Source: Endocalyx cinctus (taxonomy: Eukaryota > Ascomycota > Sordariomycetes > Amphisphaeriales > Apiosporaceae). From it: 64,000 nt of DNA. Position 1 is the first letter of the stretch; the number at the start of each line of letters is the position of its first letter. The stretch is taken from the NCBI GenBank assembly GCA_001600455.1, contig BCKC01000001.1:1638441-1702440 (forward strand), written 5' to 3'. The position numbers and the translations under genes were made by a program. A model generated the notes under the pieces. That model had not been told where the DNA came from, did no database searches, and worked only from the letters and a program-made list of their open reading frames with translations. Of this stretch, positions 50,369-62,237 are shown piece by piece.

Positions 50369-51486
50369 CTTGTTACAAAGAAAAAAAGGAATATAGGTTA
50401 TACGCAATTGCACACATGAAAGCTCCTCGGGTTGAGCTAGACCTCGTCAACGGAAGAGAGTTGGTGCTACCGAGACATGAGACAGTTAAAATTTATTGGG
50501 ATATAATATTGGCGGGTATACGATGTTTTGTTGAAACGGTTCGCCCACTGTTAAGATAAAATAAATCAAGGCTTAACTGGAAATAACATCAACTTGTAAT
50601 AAGTCCATAAAATAAGACACTTTGTTTATTGTGTACTTTATGAATAATCGAGAAAATATTGATAAGAATAAAGAATGAGATGAGATTATACAAGCCGACG
50701 GTGGGACAGTTGGCAATATCGAACCAAAAATAAAATAAAATAAAATAAAAATTACGCAGGTAGAATATGACGGTGGACGGTTAATCGAAGGTGGGTCAGT
50801 AATGGCGTTAACTACAAGGTAATAGCGTAGCTTCTTTACGGAGTACAGTAGAAGACAATATTCAATTATACGTTGGCATGTGAAAGTCCCTGACTTGTTA
50901 ATTGATATTCTAACCTTACGGAGTACTGTGTATATACTATATACTATCCTTAATACCTTGATTGATAAGATAAGAAGAATACTTAAAAATAAGAATGACG
51001 GAGCATACTTTACCCGAGCCGGGCACAGACTCTCTACCTACCTGGTACTATCCGTGGATCTATCCATGGATGGATGTACAAAGGTGCCCCACGTGAAAAA
51101 ACAAATAGGTCGCGGTTACCTAGTCAACAGAAATAAGTAATCAAATATTGCATAAATCAATAAGGAAGAATAGCACAATTCATAACTTAACCACGGTGAA
51201 ATGGTTAGTATCATCAACATATCTTTCTTTCATTAATCCATTTGCTACTTTCTTTTTTTTATTAATTGCAATGTCGCGACTTTTCCTGCCTTTATGAAAA
51301 GACACGCTTAAAGATCATCACCTTTTTTAGAATTTTAAAAGCTAAAACAAAATTTCAAATCGTTGGAAAACATCAGCCTTCTAATATTCGAGTTGATTCT
51401 TGATATCTCGGAGCTTGTCTCCTGGCCTTCGGTTTCATCTTTCTAATTTACATCATCTTTATCGCACTATTAGCATCGTCGCCAAC
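50369..51486. promoter_or_regulatory. Divergent intergenic region, LOA1 / kinesin
   Basis: Upstream region of two divergent genes. It contains an AAAAT run (50726-50751) and two TACGGAGTA copies in the same orientation, 80 nt apart (50837-50845 and 50917-50925). Near 51052-51070 is a repeat of ATCCATGGATGGATG type. No ORF is supported. Confidence 0.45.
50726..50751. repeat. AAAAT pentanucleotide microsatellite
   Basis: About five tandem copies of AAAAT. A simple repeat with no visible function. Confidence 0.9.
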
Positions 51487-54400
51487 ATGGAAGAAAATAT
51501 GGTAAGTAATGTGAAGATACTGACGATTAACTATACAGGTGTCGGTGAATATCTGAAGACAAACACAAACTATGCGAACAAGCAACAAGCAACAAGTTAA
51601 TACCTAGGTAACTAACATGTCTTTTATCCACACCAGATACGCCCTACTGGACTGCGACCACCCACCACACGATCGCAATTCGCTTCTTCGATCAATAGCA
51701 ATAGCTGTCTTAACGAAATTACTCAATCTCAGAACAATGCACGCTCTGCGATAAATCCGTCATCAACCATGTTACCGCAAGTAACTGGTATGAAGCGCAA
51801 TCTACCAACTCCAGGTGGGGATGACTCTTGCGTCAATATAAATAAACCTATAAACAACACAAGCTTACGAAAATCAAATACAGTCTCTCATCCTGATGCG
51901 AAACGGAAGCATACTTCGCTGGCTGAGAGGGCAGGAACCGAATTTCCTAACCGATCAACTACTACAAACACAACTACGAGAAGCTTCAAAGGAAACTCGC
52001 TGAAAGATTTGGTAAGTAGAGCTTGACTTCTAGAACACTTCACTGAAGATTCGGGGACTTTGAATTGTCCCCCTTTTTTAAAAAAAATTTCCTTGTTTGT
52101 TCCAGCTCAACTCCTCTATATTTCTCATCTCTACTACAATGTTTCTTTTTATACCCATTTACTTGAAAATAAATATCGGTGTTCGACTTGCTCACCATCT
52201 ACAGAACAATCGTCCAAATATTAGCGGAACGACCGGGCCTCGACATATCTCAAATAATAGCCACGCACCCAGCAGTTACGCTATGAGCATGGGGCCCGGT
52301 AGCCGCCCACCTTCACGTCACGCTCGAGCACGTTCAGCTACTCGAGTAGCTCGGCCGGCCACATCAATGAGTACAAGAGAGCCTGAGGGTCAGCAGGACA
52401 ACAATGGTACAGTCCCCCCCGCGAAAGTTGTAATTTCAAATAGTGTAAAGTCTGGCACTCTGCAAAATAAGAAAACCCGAAAGGCAAAATCTGGTCCGAT
52501 TATACAAAACAGAAAGTCGAGCAAAAACCATGAATCTCTTCAACCAGCCAGAGAAGTTTCTCTCTGCGAAAAGTTGGATTCGTTGACCTTAAAAGAAAAA
52601 AACAAGCAGACTAGAGGAAGTGAAGGAAGTACTCAAGCGGATACTTCTCAACAACCACCAAGCTCTATCCCGATAAGTGTCACCAAACGTAAACAACGAG
52701 CTGGTACAAGTCAGCAAGTGGAAGAGCTCGGCCGAGGAGCTCGGGAGGACCCAGTGGCTCCCACCACTCCAACTCGAAAAGCAAAGACGGTGGATTCAGT
52801 AATAGATGATCTTCAAAAGACAATCAAAAAGAATCTTACCCCTGCCGCTGGAGCACCTCCTTCGCCTATCAAATTCCCATTTTTGACAAAAGATTCTAAC
52901 CTTACTGGATATTCAGTCGCAGACATAGACGAACGGGTGGGTAGAATAGACTCCGAGTTCCAGAAAGTGAAGGAGTTTATGGAAACTTTTGAGAAAAACA
53001 ACGCCAGTGTTCAAGACGAGCTTGACATGGCTAAGAAAAGAGGTTAGTATCTATTCCGTGCAACGGAACGCCTTTGTCCATTATCGGTATTGCCATACTA
53101 ACCTCAAAAATAGCGACGATTCTGGAAGAGGAGCGGATCAATCTGCGGTCTGAGAAGCAGCAACTTATGGATAAACTCGCCGAAGCTGAACGACAGGCCC
53201 GGAACCTAAATTTTGATTTGGAAGAGGAGAGGAAACGCCACGAAAGACATTGCAGAGAGCTATCAGAAGATCATCAGAGGGATTCTGATAAAAAGGCTGC
53301 GGAATTCGAACGCGAGCTCGAGAAGGTGTTGAGGGTACAGGAGGAGTTCGAACGGACATGCGAGCAGGAAGCAGACAAGCGACTGGATGGCTTATCGCAT
53401 GACAACAAGGAACTCCGAAATCTTCTTGAACGACAGAAGCGGGACCATGAGCACGAAATTCGGTTGCTCAATGAAGATATTCAGCGCCGGGAGACGGAAC
53501 TGAAAAAAGTGGAAGAGGACCTACGCAAATCGACTAATGATCGACTCGGGCTAGAATCTCAAATTCGTGGGAACCTTGAGGCTATTGACCGACTAAGAAA
53601 ACGCGCAGAGGACGCCGAGGAAAGACTCTCTACAGACATGGGAACTCTTGGTGGACAGTTAAGTCAAATGAGTGCAGCCAGCGACCTCAAGTCAGAACGA
53701 ATACAAATGCTGGAGGAGAAAACCGAAGCGATACGCGCCAAATGCGAACAAGAAGTTGCAGAGATCAGGCAAACCGCCCAACAACAAATCGCGGAAGCCA
53801 CGGCGGAGCTGAAACAGAAACTGATGAAAGAAGAAGAACGCCGCCACAAACTATTCGAGCAGGTACAAGAACTCAAAGGCAACATTAGAGTCATGTGTCG
53901 CATTAAACCTCCATCCAACCCTGCTCAGGATGCTCTGATACAATTCAACCCTCGAGTCAGCGAGCTAGATGAGGACAAGATCGATGGTGTTTGCATACCC
54001 ACCGAGAGGGAAGATTTCAGAGAACCGGGCAAGATGATCCCGGGAAAGCCTAAAGAGTTCAGCTTCGAGCGTGTCTTCGACGAGAGTTGTACCAACGGTG
54101 ACGTATTTGACGAGATTAGTCAGCTCGTTCAGTCCGTCATGGATGGGAAGAAAGTGTGCATCTTTTGCTACGGTCAAACAGGATCAGGCAAAACATTCAC
54201 TATGAGCAGACGTGCAGAAGATGGCGACAACGGTATCATACCTAGAACTCAGGAAATGATATTTAGCGAAGTCGAGAGACTCAAGGCGTTGGGATGGGAA
54301 TACACTGTCGAGGGCAGCTATCTTGAAGTATACCAGGACAAACTTTACGACCTTCTCGCTTCGAAACATTCCAAACCTGAACCACTGACGGTCGATCCCA

Positions 54401-55020
54401 TTTCCGACGAACTTACTATCAAAGGACACGACTTCACGCTGCTTAGTGGCGAGACAGATCTAGATCAGATGGTTCGAACGGCTGACAATAATCGACATGT
54501 TGCGGCGACAGTAAAGAATGACCGCTCGTCTCGTTCTCACTCCATTCTTGTGCTCAAAATCCACGGCACAAAGACGAACGAGGCTGGAGAGGTCATCAAG
54601 ACGCGAAAGGGTACCCTGAACTTAATCGATCTAGCTGGCTCAGAGACGCCAGACAAGAATGGACCGTCGCAGGTCTACAAAGAAGGTGTCGAAATCAACA
54701 GCTCTCTAAGCTACCTTAGGACTGTTCTGTCTAATCTCGGACAGGGCAAGACTGAGGGCGTCGATTTCAGATCGTACACACTTACACAGTTACTTAGACC
54801 ATCCCTTGGAAAGGGCTGCAGAACACTTATGTTTGTGATGGTTAGCCCACTTAAAGAGAACGAGAACGAGACAGTCCGAAGTTTAGAATTCGCCAAAGAC
54901 GTAAGTTAACATAATCATATTCAATGGCGTATCTAGCAATAACGCATAGCTAACTTCCTCGTTTCACAGGCACAAAAAGTTAAAATGGGCGGCAATGGCG
55001 GTGGCAAGACGAAAAAATGA
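51487..55020 (+). CDS. Kinesin-14, C-terminal motor (KAR3/KlpA-like)
   Basis: Minus-end-directed microtubule motor working in spindle and nuclear movements. Exons are 51487-51501, 51637-52011, 52205-53042, 53114-54900 and 54970-55020, giving 1021 aa. The first 15-nt exon (MEENM) joins IRPTGLRPPTTRSQF. Residues about 1-360 are a Ser/Thr/Pro/Arg-rich tail, probably microtubule-binding. About 380-665 is coiled coil (LEEERINLRSEKQQLMDKL). The neck-motor junction is ELKGNIRVMCRIKPP (about 667), diagnostic of kinesin-14. Motor motifs: P-loop GQTGSGKT (763-770), switch I NDRSSRSHS, switch II LIDLAGSE. The last exon gives AQKVKMGGNGGGKTKK. Intron 2 (193 nt) has a second in-frame acceptor at 52105; I prefer 52204 because the shorter intron would add 33 hydrophobic residues inside the tail. 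Confidence 0.93.
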
Positions 55021-56753
55021 TCCATTATCAGCCATGAAGTCTGTCTTGTTGATCCAAGAGACTTGTTAGAAAATATAGCCCTGCCACGCCGCGCATCCAC
55101 GTAGAGTATTTAATGAAGGTGGGAAAAGAAATGTCCGGAGTATAAATAGTTTGTTGGGTTTGAAAGTACAGATGATGGGATCGGTTGGTGCCAGAGGCGT
55201 TTATCACATGGGAGGCGAGTTTTGTCTTTTATATCTTATGACTTCTGGAGCATCAAGCCGTCTACTTCTAAGTATATTCTGGCGTTATCCTATCCTTCTC
55301 AGGTTATTGGAAACGTCTTTATGCTTATTATTTATATTCTTCTGATACCAAAAAAAAATAACACTTATTTTCAAACAACTGTATATACATATATATGGAA
55401 TCATCATATTTTTTTTCCCGCTTTCTAAACTGACCACACTTTATCCTCGATGTAACTTCTCGTATCCGTATACATATATGCTTCAATAAGAGTAAGACTA
55501 GCAAGATTCCAAGACAAAACTCACTTGCTAGGATCATATAATAAGCTCCAGACAGGTTAACTTAGAGAGGTCTGTGAGCCAACACGTGCAAGAGACAGGT
55601 AACCGGTCAGCCCAGCTCTTCTTGAATCTGTTACATGACGTACGCATATATGTACATTGCAAGGAAACATTCAATATCAAATTTCATATACACAAGTCTC
55701 GTTGCTTCAAGCGGTCAAAAAAAAACAGGGGTTCTTTTTCAATATGCCGGATACTAACTAGTAGAGTAGTGAGCAAAGAGGGGAATATACTAGAACCTCC
55801 TCTGCGGGTGGATACAGTTATAGTTCCTACCTGAGTTAGAAGGATATTTATCTTGAAGGGCGTTCGTGCTAATGGCCGAGAAAAGGGTAGCTTAAGCTAC
55901 GTTAAGGAAGAGAGGGAGAAAGCCAACGTCGTGGCCGGAGCATTTTTTGCTTGATAAACCGGGCTGTTCCCTGTGACAGCTTCTTGCGTGGAAACCCCAC
56001 CCATTTACTGGCGCGAAGTGAGCGGATCGCGATGAAATTTGGAAGAGAGACCCTCTCTCGAGGGAGTTTTGAAGCTAAAGCTCTTATGAGCCGGCGGAAG
56101 TGGGTTCCTCTCCCTCTCCTTCAGCATGGCATTCCCCTTATCCTATCGAACGAACCCACACCTGGACCCCAGCCTATACCGATCCCACAGCAGAACCCCA
56201 GATCTCTAGTTCCGGGCGGAAACCTGTCTCAATCGCGAAAGCGAGTAAAAAAAAAAAAAAAAAAGGGTTCCGCCTGCTTGCTTGAAATAGTACATAGAAA
56301 GGNGGAAACGTACTTTGGCGAAGAGATTATAATAATCAGGAGACTCGTGCAGGTAGTAAACAGATTAGAAAAAAGGGTTTCTTCGGACAAGAATAGAAAG
56401 CTTGTGTTTTCGCTGTCTTTCCGGAGCAAACTCTCCGCGCATCTACGAGAAAATATGGGTTCCACATGAAGCTTTGTTCGTGTGAAAGGAGGATTTCGTC
56501 CTTCGACCAAAACAAAAGCACGAAATATAGAAAAGATGTAATAATAAGAAAAATTGACATCGAGATTCGACGGTCGAAAATGAAACAAAAAGGGATGTCT
56601 TCTTTTCTTCCCTCGAAGTCGTCACTTTTTGTTTTTGTTTCTTTTCTGTTACCTGCAAAATGCCCTAGCGAAGTGACATACGGTTGAGTCCGTAGCCAGC
56701 TAATCCAATCCCCCCCTTTAATCATCCCTTCCGACGACGACGACGATAAAACC
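55021..56753. other. Intergenic with one ambiguous base
   Basis: No gene is supported. A frame at 55951-56469 depends on homopolymer A and crosses the undetermined base N at 56303. The right end, just before the next ATG, has a GAC run (56733-56746). An oligo-A run of 18 (56247-56264) is beside the N and probably caused the assembly ambiguity. Confidence 0.5.
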
Positions 56754-57911
56754 ATGCACCAACATCCCAGTAACCTCCTAGATCACCTAGCCGATTTGCT
56801 CGGCCGCATCGACCTGACGGAGTTTCCCCCATCCTCGCCTTCCTCCGCCGCCGCCTCCGCCGCCACGACGATACCGGGAAGCACGGCTCCGCCCACGCCT
56901 CCGCCGGAAGAAATCCTTCAGCGAGTCGTATCGTCCCGGGAGGAGATCCTGACGGCCCCTTCCCTGCCGAGGGTCTTCGCCAGCGTGGCCCAGGCCTCCC
57001 ACCACCTGAGCACCTTGTGCGGCTCCTTCCTGAGCATCCGCCGCGCCATCCTGCGGACGACCCAACGCCGGATGGGCGCCACGGGCGGGTACGGATACGG
57101 GTACGGCGGCGGCGGTACCAGCTTGGACTGGGCCACGCGGCACTGTCTCGAGCACGCCATGGCCCGGGGCGCCGACCTGGCCGCGCACGATCCCGTCCTG
57201 TTCTTGCAGCTGGAGAAGAACAGGGCGGGGCTGTCGGCTTGGTCGGTTGCTTTTCAAAGTCTTATTACTACCGCTGCTACTGCTATCGGTAGCGGTGGTA
57301 ATGGAAGAGGCTTGACGGACTCGGCCCACGTCAGAACGGCCATGCTACTCGAGATCCAGCACTTTTTCATGTACTTCCAAGCGATGACGTGTCTAGAGAC
57401 GACGGAAATTTCGTGCGATCGGTTTAACGAGTTATTTAAGCGGATCCTAATCCTCGCGGCCAACTTTTTCACCACCGCCGCCGATACCAACAACTACGCC
57501 AAAAACAGCTCCTCGGCCGCCGCCGCGGTCCTCCCTTCCCTCTACCTCATCGCGCTCAAGTGTCGGGACCGGGAAACGCGCCGGCGGGCGATCAAGCTCC
57601 TGTATTCGGCCTCGTGCCAGGGCGGCTCGTGGGAGGGCGTCCTGATCGCCAAGTACGTCGAGCAGCTGGCCGGGATGGAGGAGGCGCACGCTCGTCTGGC
57701 CGCCGGGATCGACGGCGGTATAGAAATAGGAGGAGGAGGGGAGGAAGAGGAAGAAGACGACGCGCCGCTGCTTCTGCCGGAGCAGGCCCGCTTTTGCGAC
57801 GTCTCCCTCGCGACTACCGACGTACCGGGTTACGGCAGGATCGTGTGCTCGCGGTACCTGCACGAGTCTACGGGCGAGCTGGTTACGTGCGAGAAGATTT
57901 TTCAGCTTTGA
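56754..57911 (+). CDS. C6 transcription-factor-like protein lacking a zinc finger
   Basis: An intronless 385-aa frame from ATG 56754. The C-terminal two thirds resemble the C-terminal region of fungal Zn2Cys6 regulators of aflatoxin-regulator-like build: TAMLLEIQHFFMYFQAM, LPSLYLIALKCRDRETRRRA IKLL-type block (residues about 265-295) and SCQGGSWEGVLIAKYVEQL, followed by a beta-rich end (RIVCSRYLHESTGELV). No CxxCxxxxxxC cluster occurs in the frame or in the 800 nt upstream. The N-terminal part has Ser/Ala/Pro-rich and Gly/Tyr-rich (GYGYGYGGGG) low complexity. GC content is far above the flanks. It may be a regulator that lost its DNA-binding end, a stand-alone regulatory domain, or a gene whose 5' exon I failed to find. 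Translation of the upstream frames does not support the last. Confidence 0.75.
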   Translation: MHQHPSNLLDHLADLLGRIDLTEFPPSSPSSAAASAATTIPGSTAPPTPPPEEILQRVVSSREEILTAPSLPRVFASVAQASHHLSTLCGSFLSIRRAILRTTQRRMGATGGYGYGYGGGGTSLDWATRHCLEHAMARGADLAAHDPVLFLQLEKNRAGLSAWSVAFQSLITTAATAIGSGGNGRGLTDSAHVRTAMLLEIQHFFMYFQAMTCLETTEISCDRFNELFKRILILAANFFTTAADTNNYAKNSSSAAAAVLPSLYLIALKCRDRETRRRAIKLLYSASCQGGSWEGVLIAKYVEQLAGMEEAHARLAAGIDGGIEIGGGGEEEEEDDAPLLLPEQARFCDVSLATTDVPGYGRIVCSRYLHESTGELVTCEKIFQL

Positions 57912-58305
57912 GATGGGGGGGTGGTGGGGAGCGCTTTTATTTATGTTTTTGGTTTGCATTGGAGAACGTCATTTTTTATTCCGGAGCAGCGTGAATATGC
58001 TGAACCCTTTTTTTTTTACGGTATCAAAAAGAGAAGGAGATGTTGGGTTGGGGGGTTTCAATCATTTATTATAACAGCACCTTCAGCATCTACTTTATCT
58101 ACTCATAAAATATTGTCAAGTTTTTTTTTTTTTTTTACCATTGATGCTGCTATGATATTTCTCGAAGCGCGATACTGATTAAGTACCTCGCTTTCTGTCC
58201 CCCTGCCCGCACCCTCCTCCCTTTTGATCATGCTATTCAAATCACTAGAATGGATCATAATTGGCTCCATTCACTTGCTCCAACCCCTCGTGCACCTCTC
58301 GTATG
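57912..58305. other. Convergent 3' intergenic region
   Basis: 394 nt between stops of the C6-like gene and the cutinase gene, with T runs at 58010-58017 and 58121-58136. No ORF. Confidence 0.5.
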
Positions 58306-59565
58306 TTAATTGTTACGAATGGTGATATCATTTGAGGAGTCAGCCGAGTTGGGATTGGGATTTATCGTCGGCAGAGTCGGCGTTTGGGTATGATACGTCC
58401 CAAACTCGCTCAGAGGAAGGCCCGTGGTCGGCCCGGACGGCGAGTAAAACATTTTGTCCTCGAGATCCGCCGGCGACGGACGACCGCTGCCGGTGGGCGC
58501 CGCCGTACCGGGCTCGACGGGGGCCAGGGTCGTCGTCGTGATGTTGGGGAACACGAAAGAGCCGCTCGGCCAGGGTCGCAGGATATTATCGATGAGCAGC
58601 CTCTCGGTCAGGAAGAGCGATCCCGTCGGAACCCACTTGATGTAGTCGAAGTGGGTCGGGAACACGTACAAGGTCCCGGAGCAGATGACGTCGCCCTTGT
58701 TGCAGATGATGAGCGTGTTGTTGGTCGGGTAGTTCTTGATCCGGCCGCCGTCCTGCCACGTCTGCGTGTCGCCGAAGGTGACCACCCCGACGATCTTGTC
58801 GATGACTTCTTGCTCGAGCCCTTCTATAGCCCGGTGGACTAGGGCGGCACCTTGGCTAAGAAAAAAAAAAGTCAGCCTGTCTTTTGTTTTTTTTTTTCTT
58901 TTTGGATGTGCGTGTTCTCGGGTTCATGCTTCCTCCTTATTATATTGTTCCAAGATATCATATCACCTCTCTTACCTATACCCCGACGCCACGATCTTCG
59001 AATCAGGACATGTAGCCGCTGCATTTAAGAGCAGCTGCATATCGTATATTCCCCAGGGCGGCGCGCCGCCGGGATAGTAATTGGTACCGATGAAACCCCA
59101 GTAGTCGACTCCTTGCGTCGCCACATTCTGCACTCCGAAGGTAAGTTTGAGTCCGTCCGACAATCTAGGCCCAACCGTGTTCCCCTAAAAAAACGAGTTG
59201 ATTGGCATCACCAGTCAGTATCACATAATCTGTAAGCTTATGATTCACCTTTAAACTACCCCCCCCCCCCCTTTTCTCTCTCGTAGACACATACTATCTC
59301 TAATTATTCTTCTTTTACTTCATCGTTGAATCAGAAATTTTTGGCATTGTATGATTTTTTTATATTTTCGTACCATATTTCCAGGCTCGATAGTAGCCTT
59401 AGCAAATATAAATATGATGGGCTTACAGCCATAATTTGTGAATTCCTGGGACCAATAGCCCAAGGTCCAGCCCTGGCGTTTTCCGAGGGTTGGGATCGAC
59501 CATGCTGACGCGACTCTCAGCAGCAGTGGTAGTAGCACAAGCAACGGGGGCAGCGCGGGTAACAT
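58306..59565 (-). CDS. Cutinase-family secreted esterase
   Basis: Secreted serine esterase of the cutinase family, acting on cutin, acetylated xylan or other esters. Exons are 59565-59374, 59184-58976 and 58855-58306, giving 316 aa. The start codes a leucine-rich signal peptide (LPALPPLLVLLPLLL, cut near residue 22). The first block CKPIIFIFAKATIEPGNM joins GNTVGPRLSDGLK, the cutinase oxyanion region. Joining exons 2 and 3 gives VASGYSQGAALVHRA with catalytic Ser134; its codon is split by the intron. Asp189 (NKGDVICSG) and His202 (FPTHFDY) complete the triad. After about residue 225 there is a Pro/Ser/Thr-rich tail of some 90 residues beyond the usual catalytic domain, ending IRNN. Its role in plant or litter colonisation is inferred from the family. 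Confidence 0.92.
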
Positions 59566-62237
59566 GGTTCTTTCGTTCTCTTTTCGGGTCCCCGGTTTTC
59601 TCGAGGAGATGCAGAGAGAAAAGACAAAGACAAAGAAGAAGGAACAGAAAATCCACTAGTGACAAAAGAGAAGGTAAGATCAGCAATCTCGATCAAAAGG
59701 TCTAAGAGATTGTCTTGTGCGGCCTTCCCGTCTGGCGTTGAGAAGTCTCGGGTGTGAACGGGAAGGAGATAGATAGATAAAAGAGCCTCTTGGCAGCGGA
59801 AAGACTGTCGTACAATAACACCGCAATGCGTGGGGATGCCTCGAGGATGTCCCAGCGGGGATAAGGGACTTAGAGGGGTGGGTGATCGATGTCTAGGTTA
59901 GCTCGTAGGGTCGCTGTCGTACAAAAAGGGATAAGGTAGGGGTAATGTTCAAACGGGTGATAGATGATACTCGGCTCGTTCGTTTACGTTACAGGTAAAA
60001 AGAGCGAGGTTTTCTTCATAAGAAGAGTAAAAGACTTCCTTGAGAATTAGTCGATAATTCAGGGACCTTCAAACTTTCAAAGGCTCATTGGTTGCAGGGT
60101 TTCTTGACGATCTGAGATAAATACTCCGATAGATCTAGTCGAGAAAGGCACGGCAAGTCTCACTTCTTTTCGACTTCATCTCATTCTTGTTTCCCGCAAT
60201 GTCCTACTTATTGAGAGATATGATCGTCATGGCGCATAGAAAATTAGTTTATTGTTACCAGGTATGTATATTATATATATATTAAGCACATACATGAGAT
60301 ATAGCTGGTTTTCGGAACTTAGCCGCCCGCGAAGACGGGTTTTCATCTCAAGCACCAATCGAAGCAATACTACATGATTAGGTCCAATTTAGACAGGCAG
60401 GTAATTCTAAATTCTGCCGTGGCACTCACTATATGTGCACCAAATCATTTTAAACCAGAGGCCCCTCCCAAGAATTATAGACGGCTCACAATACTCACGT
60501 CCGGTATTGTCTTCAAGCAAACCATGCCACCCGTATATGGACACTCACTCGCATAGTATATACCTGATTCATATCCCGCGAGGGGAGTATAAACCTTATA
60601 TTATCGCATATTGGATTGATAGATTAATCACGTGTCGTCGCTACCCTCGTTTCCTGTTATCGTTCACTTACCTTTTGTCGAGATTCAAATATCGCCAAGA
60701 TCCCTTACCGCCGACATGCCAGTACTTTTCATACCTGAATTGCCGGGTTCTTTCAGACTAAGTCTTAATGCATGCCTAGACGTGATGCGATTCTAGAATA
60801 AATCGTCGAAAAACACATGATAGAAGACGGGTGAAGAGATGCTATTTACCTAGTCACTTCTATAAATCAGCGGAAGGCTAAGAATGAACAGTGTTCAGTA
60901 GACAACGGCAGTGATACATTAAGATTATCACCCCGAATACACAAGTATATTCATAGAAACGCGTGCAGGTACCAGCTGAGTCCTATGCCAGTATTGATTA
61001 TAGCCATAAGAAGCAGAGGTAAATTAGTCCCAACAACAGCAAACACGTACGTGCGGCCGCAGCCCACGAAGGGTATACCCATCCATCTGCCCGGAAAACA
61101 TCTGCCCGGAAAACTTGGTAAATCTGAAAACACTTCGTAGAAATAACCTCAACTTCGTTCATGGCGTTTATCACTCGGTGCCAGCGGAGAAGATTCCCTC
61201 TGCACTTGTCATTGTAATTCTCGCCAGAATTATTACCCGACTAACTGTTGTTCTTATCCCAGCGGTCAACCCATTTATTTTCTCAAACATCGCCGTCCAA
61301 CCACTGAGGACTATGCTTCCTTCGTCAATGCCCAAAATTAACCTACCTCCGAATATATCGGGGTTGTTAAATTTGAATCGGACACCATCCGGTGAGAGCG
61401 GTTTGGTTCGGGCCCGCGACTGCTCGCTTTCGGTGCCGTCAAGGGCTCGCCATTGTGCGCTCCTTAACAGGAGTTCATCACGAAGCCAAGCGAGAGGAGT
61501 CACAAATAAACTTATAAAAGACACATTACTTATATGAATTTTTACTTTATTTGCTTCTGTAATAAGGTTACTAACTAAGTTTGATGTCGCTGATTTTAGC
61601 GACGTCACTATTTCTTTCTGTCCTTCATTCCCTATATCCCTGTCTCTAAATAATATTCTGTATACTCAGACTCGCGTTCCTTTCTTCCCACATCGCATCT
61701 GGCCATATCAGGCTCCTTCCAAACTCATATACAGACAACATTGAAACAAAGGAGACAAAAAAAGTAAAGAGAACTGTAAGGACGTCAATGTATGATACAT
61801 AACACACACATGTCTTCCAGAACACCTAAAATATCCACCACTTAGACGCCGAAGTCACCAAAAGACTTGAATGAATATTACTTCTCACAATAAGAAGCTT
61901 TGAATATGTATATCAGCCTTCAGAAGTCCAAAGAGCTTAAAATATTTGACTCCCCCATACGCATCCAAGCGTATCATCTATTGTTTCCCTAGCAGGTCGC
62001 GTAAAACAAGAAACCCCTTCGCTTATATGCCCAAAAAAATGATAGTGTAAAATTTATGTATATAGAAAAAGGTGAGAAGAATAAAATAAACGAAGATGAC
62101 TTGACGAGAGGTAGGTCAAATCGGAAATAATGTTAACGTAAATAACTAGATAACTTTTGTACTCTCATATTTTTTTTGGGTCCAGGTAAATGCAACGTTG
62201 TATAATTCGAAAATATATGGGCTGTAGATGAGTGCTG
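59566..62237. other. Intergenic, cutinase promoter and gene-poor DNA
   Basis: The left 600 nt are upstream of the cutinase. The rest has short frames only, apart from the weak candidate at 61171-61608. A run of TATATA lies near 60268-60280. A direct repeat (catctgcccggaaaa, two copies 14 nt apart) occurs at 61083-61112. The right 600 nt are AT-rich 3' sequence of the regulator gene. Confidence 0.5.
61171..61608 (-). other. Weak candidate ORF, 145 codons
   Basis: A minus-strand frame of 145 codons. It contains a stretch SLFVTPLAWLRDELLLRSAQ and a more regular segment DGVRFKFNNPDIFGGRLILG. A second hydrophobic frame (60951-61133; LPLLLMAIINTGIGLSWYL) lies just downstream and could be a later exon. 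I recognise no family and could not find a firm splice pair, so this may be chance or a relic. Confidence 0.25.

Noticed and set aside
55951..56469. 172-codon frame containing the N base
   Set aside because: Runs through poly-A and an undetermined base, and lacks any motif; it does not supply a zinc cluster to the downstream gene.
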